Below, piece after piece: positions 6,531-6,893 of a stretch of 6,893 nucleotides of DNA. Below the pieces are notes generated by a model. That model was given only the letters and a program-made list of their open reading frames with translations. It did no database searches and was not told where the DNA came from. This stretch comes from Syntrophomonas sp. (GTDB lineage Bacteria > Bacillota > Syntrophomonadia > Syntrophomonadales > Syntrophomonadaceae), in contig DLUN01000022.1 in assembly GCA_003444615.1 (NCBI GenBank), forward strand, positions 6,817 to 13,709. The letters are read 5' to 3'. A program made the translations under genes and the position numbers. Every line of letters starts with the position of its first letter. Position 1 is the stretch's first letter.

Positions 6531-6893
6531 ATGATTGGTTTTCATTCATCGTGGTCTGCGCTACAGGTGATAATTGCTATGAAAATCCCTCGCGGTGACA
6601 AAGAAGACGACTATTTTGTCATAAGCCGTTCCGGCACTCCCGATGTTCCCTTCGGTCGCGGCCAAAGTTGCGAGCCCCGTCTGGGGCGTGGTAATCTCTA
6701 TATCGACGCTAACCACTGCTTTGCAGGAGTGTTAGCCAGCTCGCTCCAAGACTCCTTGCCTACAACACATCGGATTACTTCGGTGCGAAGCGGACCGCTC
6801 GCAATTCGGCAGCCATGCACTCAGTCCTCGCTGCTCGAAACCTCCTGTTTCTCGCTCCGCTTCGCAGCCCTCAGTTTCGCCGTGTGTTGCAAC
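6513..6893 (+). CDS. Unrecognised open reading frame, runs off the window; possibly not coding
   Basis: From the ATG at 6513 the frame stays open for 127 codons to the window edge; the upstream in-frame stop is TAG 6504-6506. The translation starts MENLLAMIGFHSSWSALQ and includes KIPRGDKEDDYFVISRSGTP, after which it turns into a Ser/Arg/Leu/Cys-rich sequence with no motif I recognise. An AGGTG 3 nt before the ATG is too close for a good ribosome site. The frame overlaps the inverted repeats described for the same stretch, and its later part has the composition of translated hairpin DNA. A long chance ORF in G+C-rich structured DNA is at least as likely as a gene. It shows no PLMP-type start of IscB/IsrB proteins and no transposase signature. 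It could still be the beginning of a real protein whose conserved part lies beyond the window. Confidence 0.2.
   Translation, partial: MENLLAMIGFHSSWSALQVIIAMKIPRGDKEDDYFVISRSGTPDVPFGRGQSCEPRLGRGNLYIDANHCFAGVLASSLQDSLPTTHRITSVRSGPLAIRQPCTQSSLLETSCFSLRFAALSFAVCCN
6590..6893. ncRNA. Second G+C-rich structured stretch, possibly the continuation of the same RNA or a mobile-element end
   Basis: This stretch carries many hairpins. TGACAAA/TTTGTCA (6596-6602, 6615-6621) and GCCCC/GGGGC (6674-6678, 6683-6687) are perfect. GCTAAC/GTTAGC (6708-6713, 6731-6736) encloses CTGC/GCAG. A three-level nest lies at 6763-6889: the outer arms CAACACA-CGG and CCG-TGTGTTG surround a perfect 11-bp helix, TGCGAAGCGGA (6784-6794) with TCCGCTTCGCA (6856-6866). 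That helix in turn encloses GCAGC/GCTGC and GAAAC/GTTTC hairpins. Local G+C is raised (32 of 60 at 6601-6660). The minus strand is more purine-rich in its loops here, so the transcribed strand may be minus. The feature may continue past the window end. Confidence 0.4.

Noticed and set aside
6590..6893. Insertion sequence with transposase or IscB-type ORF
   Set aside because: No transposase, HNH or RuvC motif is visible in the open frame, no defined terminal repeats or target duplication can be seen, and the right end is outside the window.

Overview
The window looks like the origin-proximal segment of a Firmicutes chromosome, most likely a clostridial anaerobe. It holds the conserved run mnmG (3' end), rsmG, noc, parA (soj) and parB (spo0J), all on the plus strand. 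Strong AGGAGG-type ribosome binding sites, moderate G+C in the genes and a separate Noc all fit. A glutaconate-type CoA-transferase pair suggests an acid-fermenting or syntrophic lifestyle. The genus cannot be fixed from this sequence alone.

Layout. At 1-558 is the C-terminal third of MnmG (tRNA wobble-uridine modification). At 568-1212 is RsmG (16S rRNA m7G methyltransferase), which lacks the usual N-terminal helix. At 1228-2088 is Noc, whose four DNA-specificity residues are all of Noc type. At 2129-2193 are two strong hairpins; the first has T-runs on both sides and should act as a bidirectional terminator. At 2217-4061, on the minus strand, are the two subunits of a family I CoA-transferase with the catalytic glutamate present. 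At 4062-4615 is an AT-rich gap with a good candidate promoter for the CoA-transferase pair. At 4616-6212 are parA and parB, which overlap by 38 nt. A parS-like site lies 28 bp after parB, so the partition system and its centromere site are together.

From about 6300 to the window end (6893) the composition becomes clearly more G+C rich and no recognised gene is present. This stretch is dense in exact inverted complements. A hairpin at 6320-6344 has a loop that is perfectly complementary over 9 nt to a tail at 6519-6527, which would form a pseudoknot. Between them sits a nested irregular stem (6344-6510). Farther right, a second nest (6763-6889) contains a perfect 11-bp helix. I read this as one large or two adjacent structured RNAs of a family I cannot name, or a structured mobile-element end. 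A plus-strand ORF from 6513 stays open through it, but its translation does not look like a typical protein. This is the most interesting part of the window.

How the genes work together. ParA, ParB and parS would organise and segregate the newly replicated origin. Noc, a ParB paralogue with changed DNA specificity, would keep division off the nucleoid. MnmG and RsmG are translation-fidelity enzymes that conventionally share this locus. The CoA-transferase pair is a metabolic insertion in the opposite orientation that splits noc from parA.
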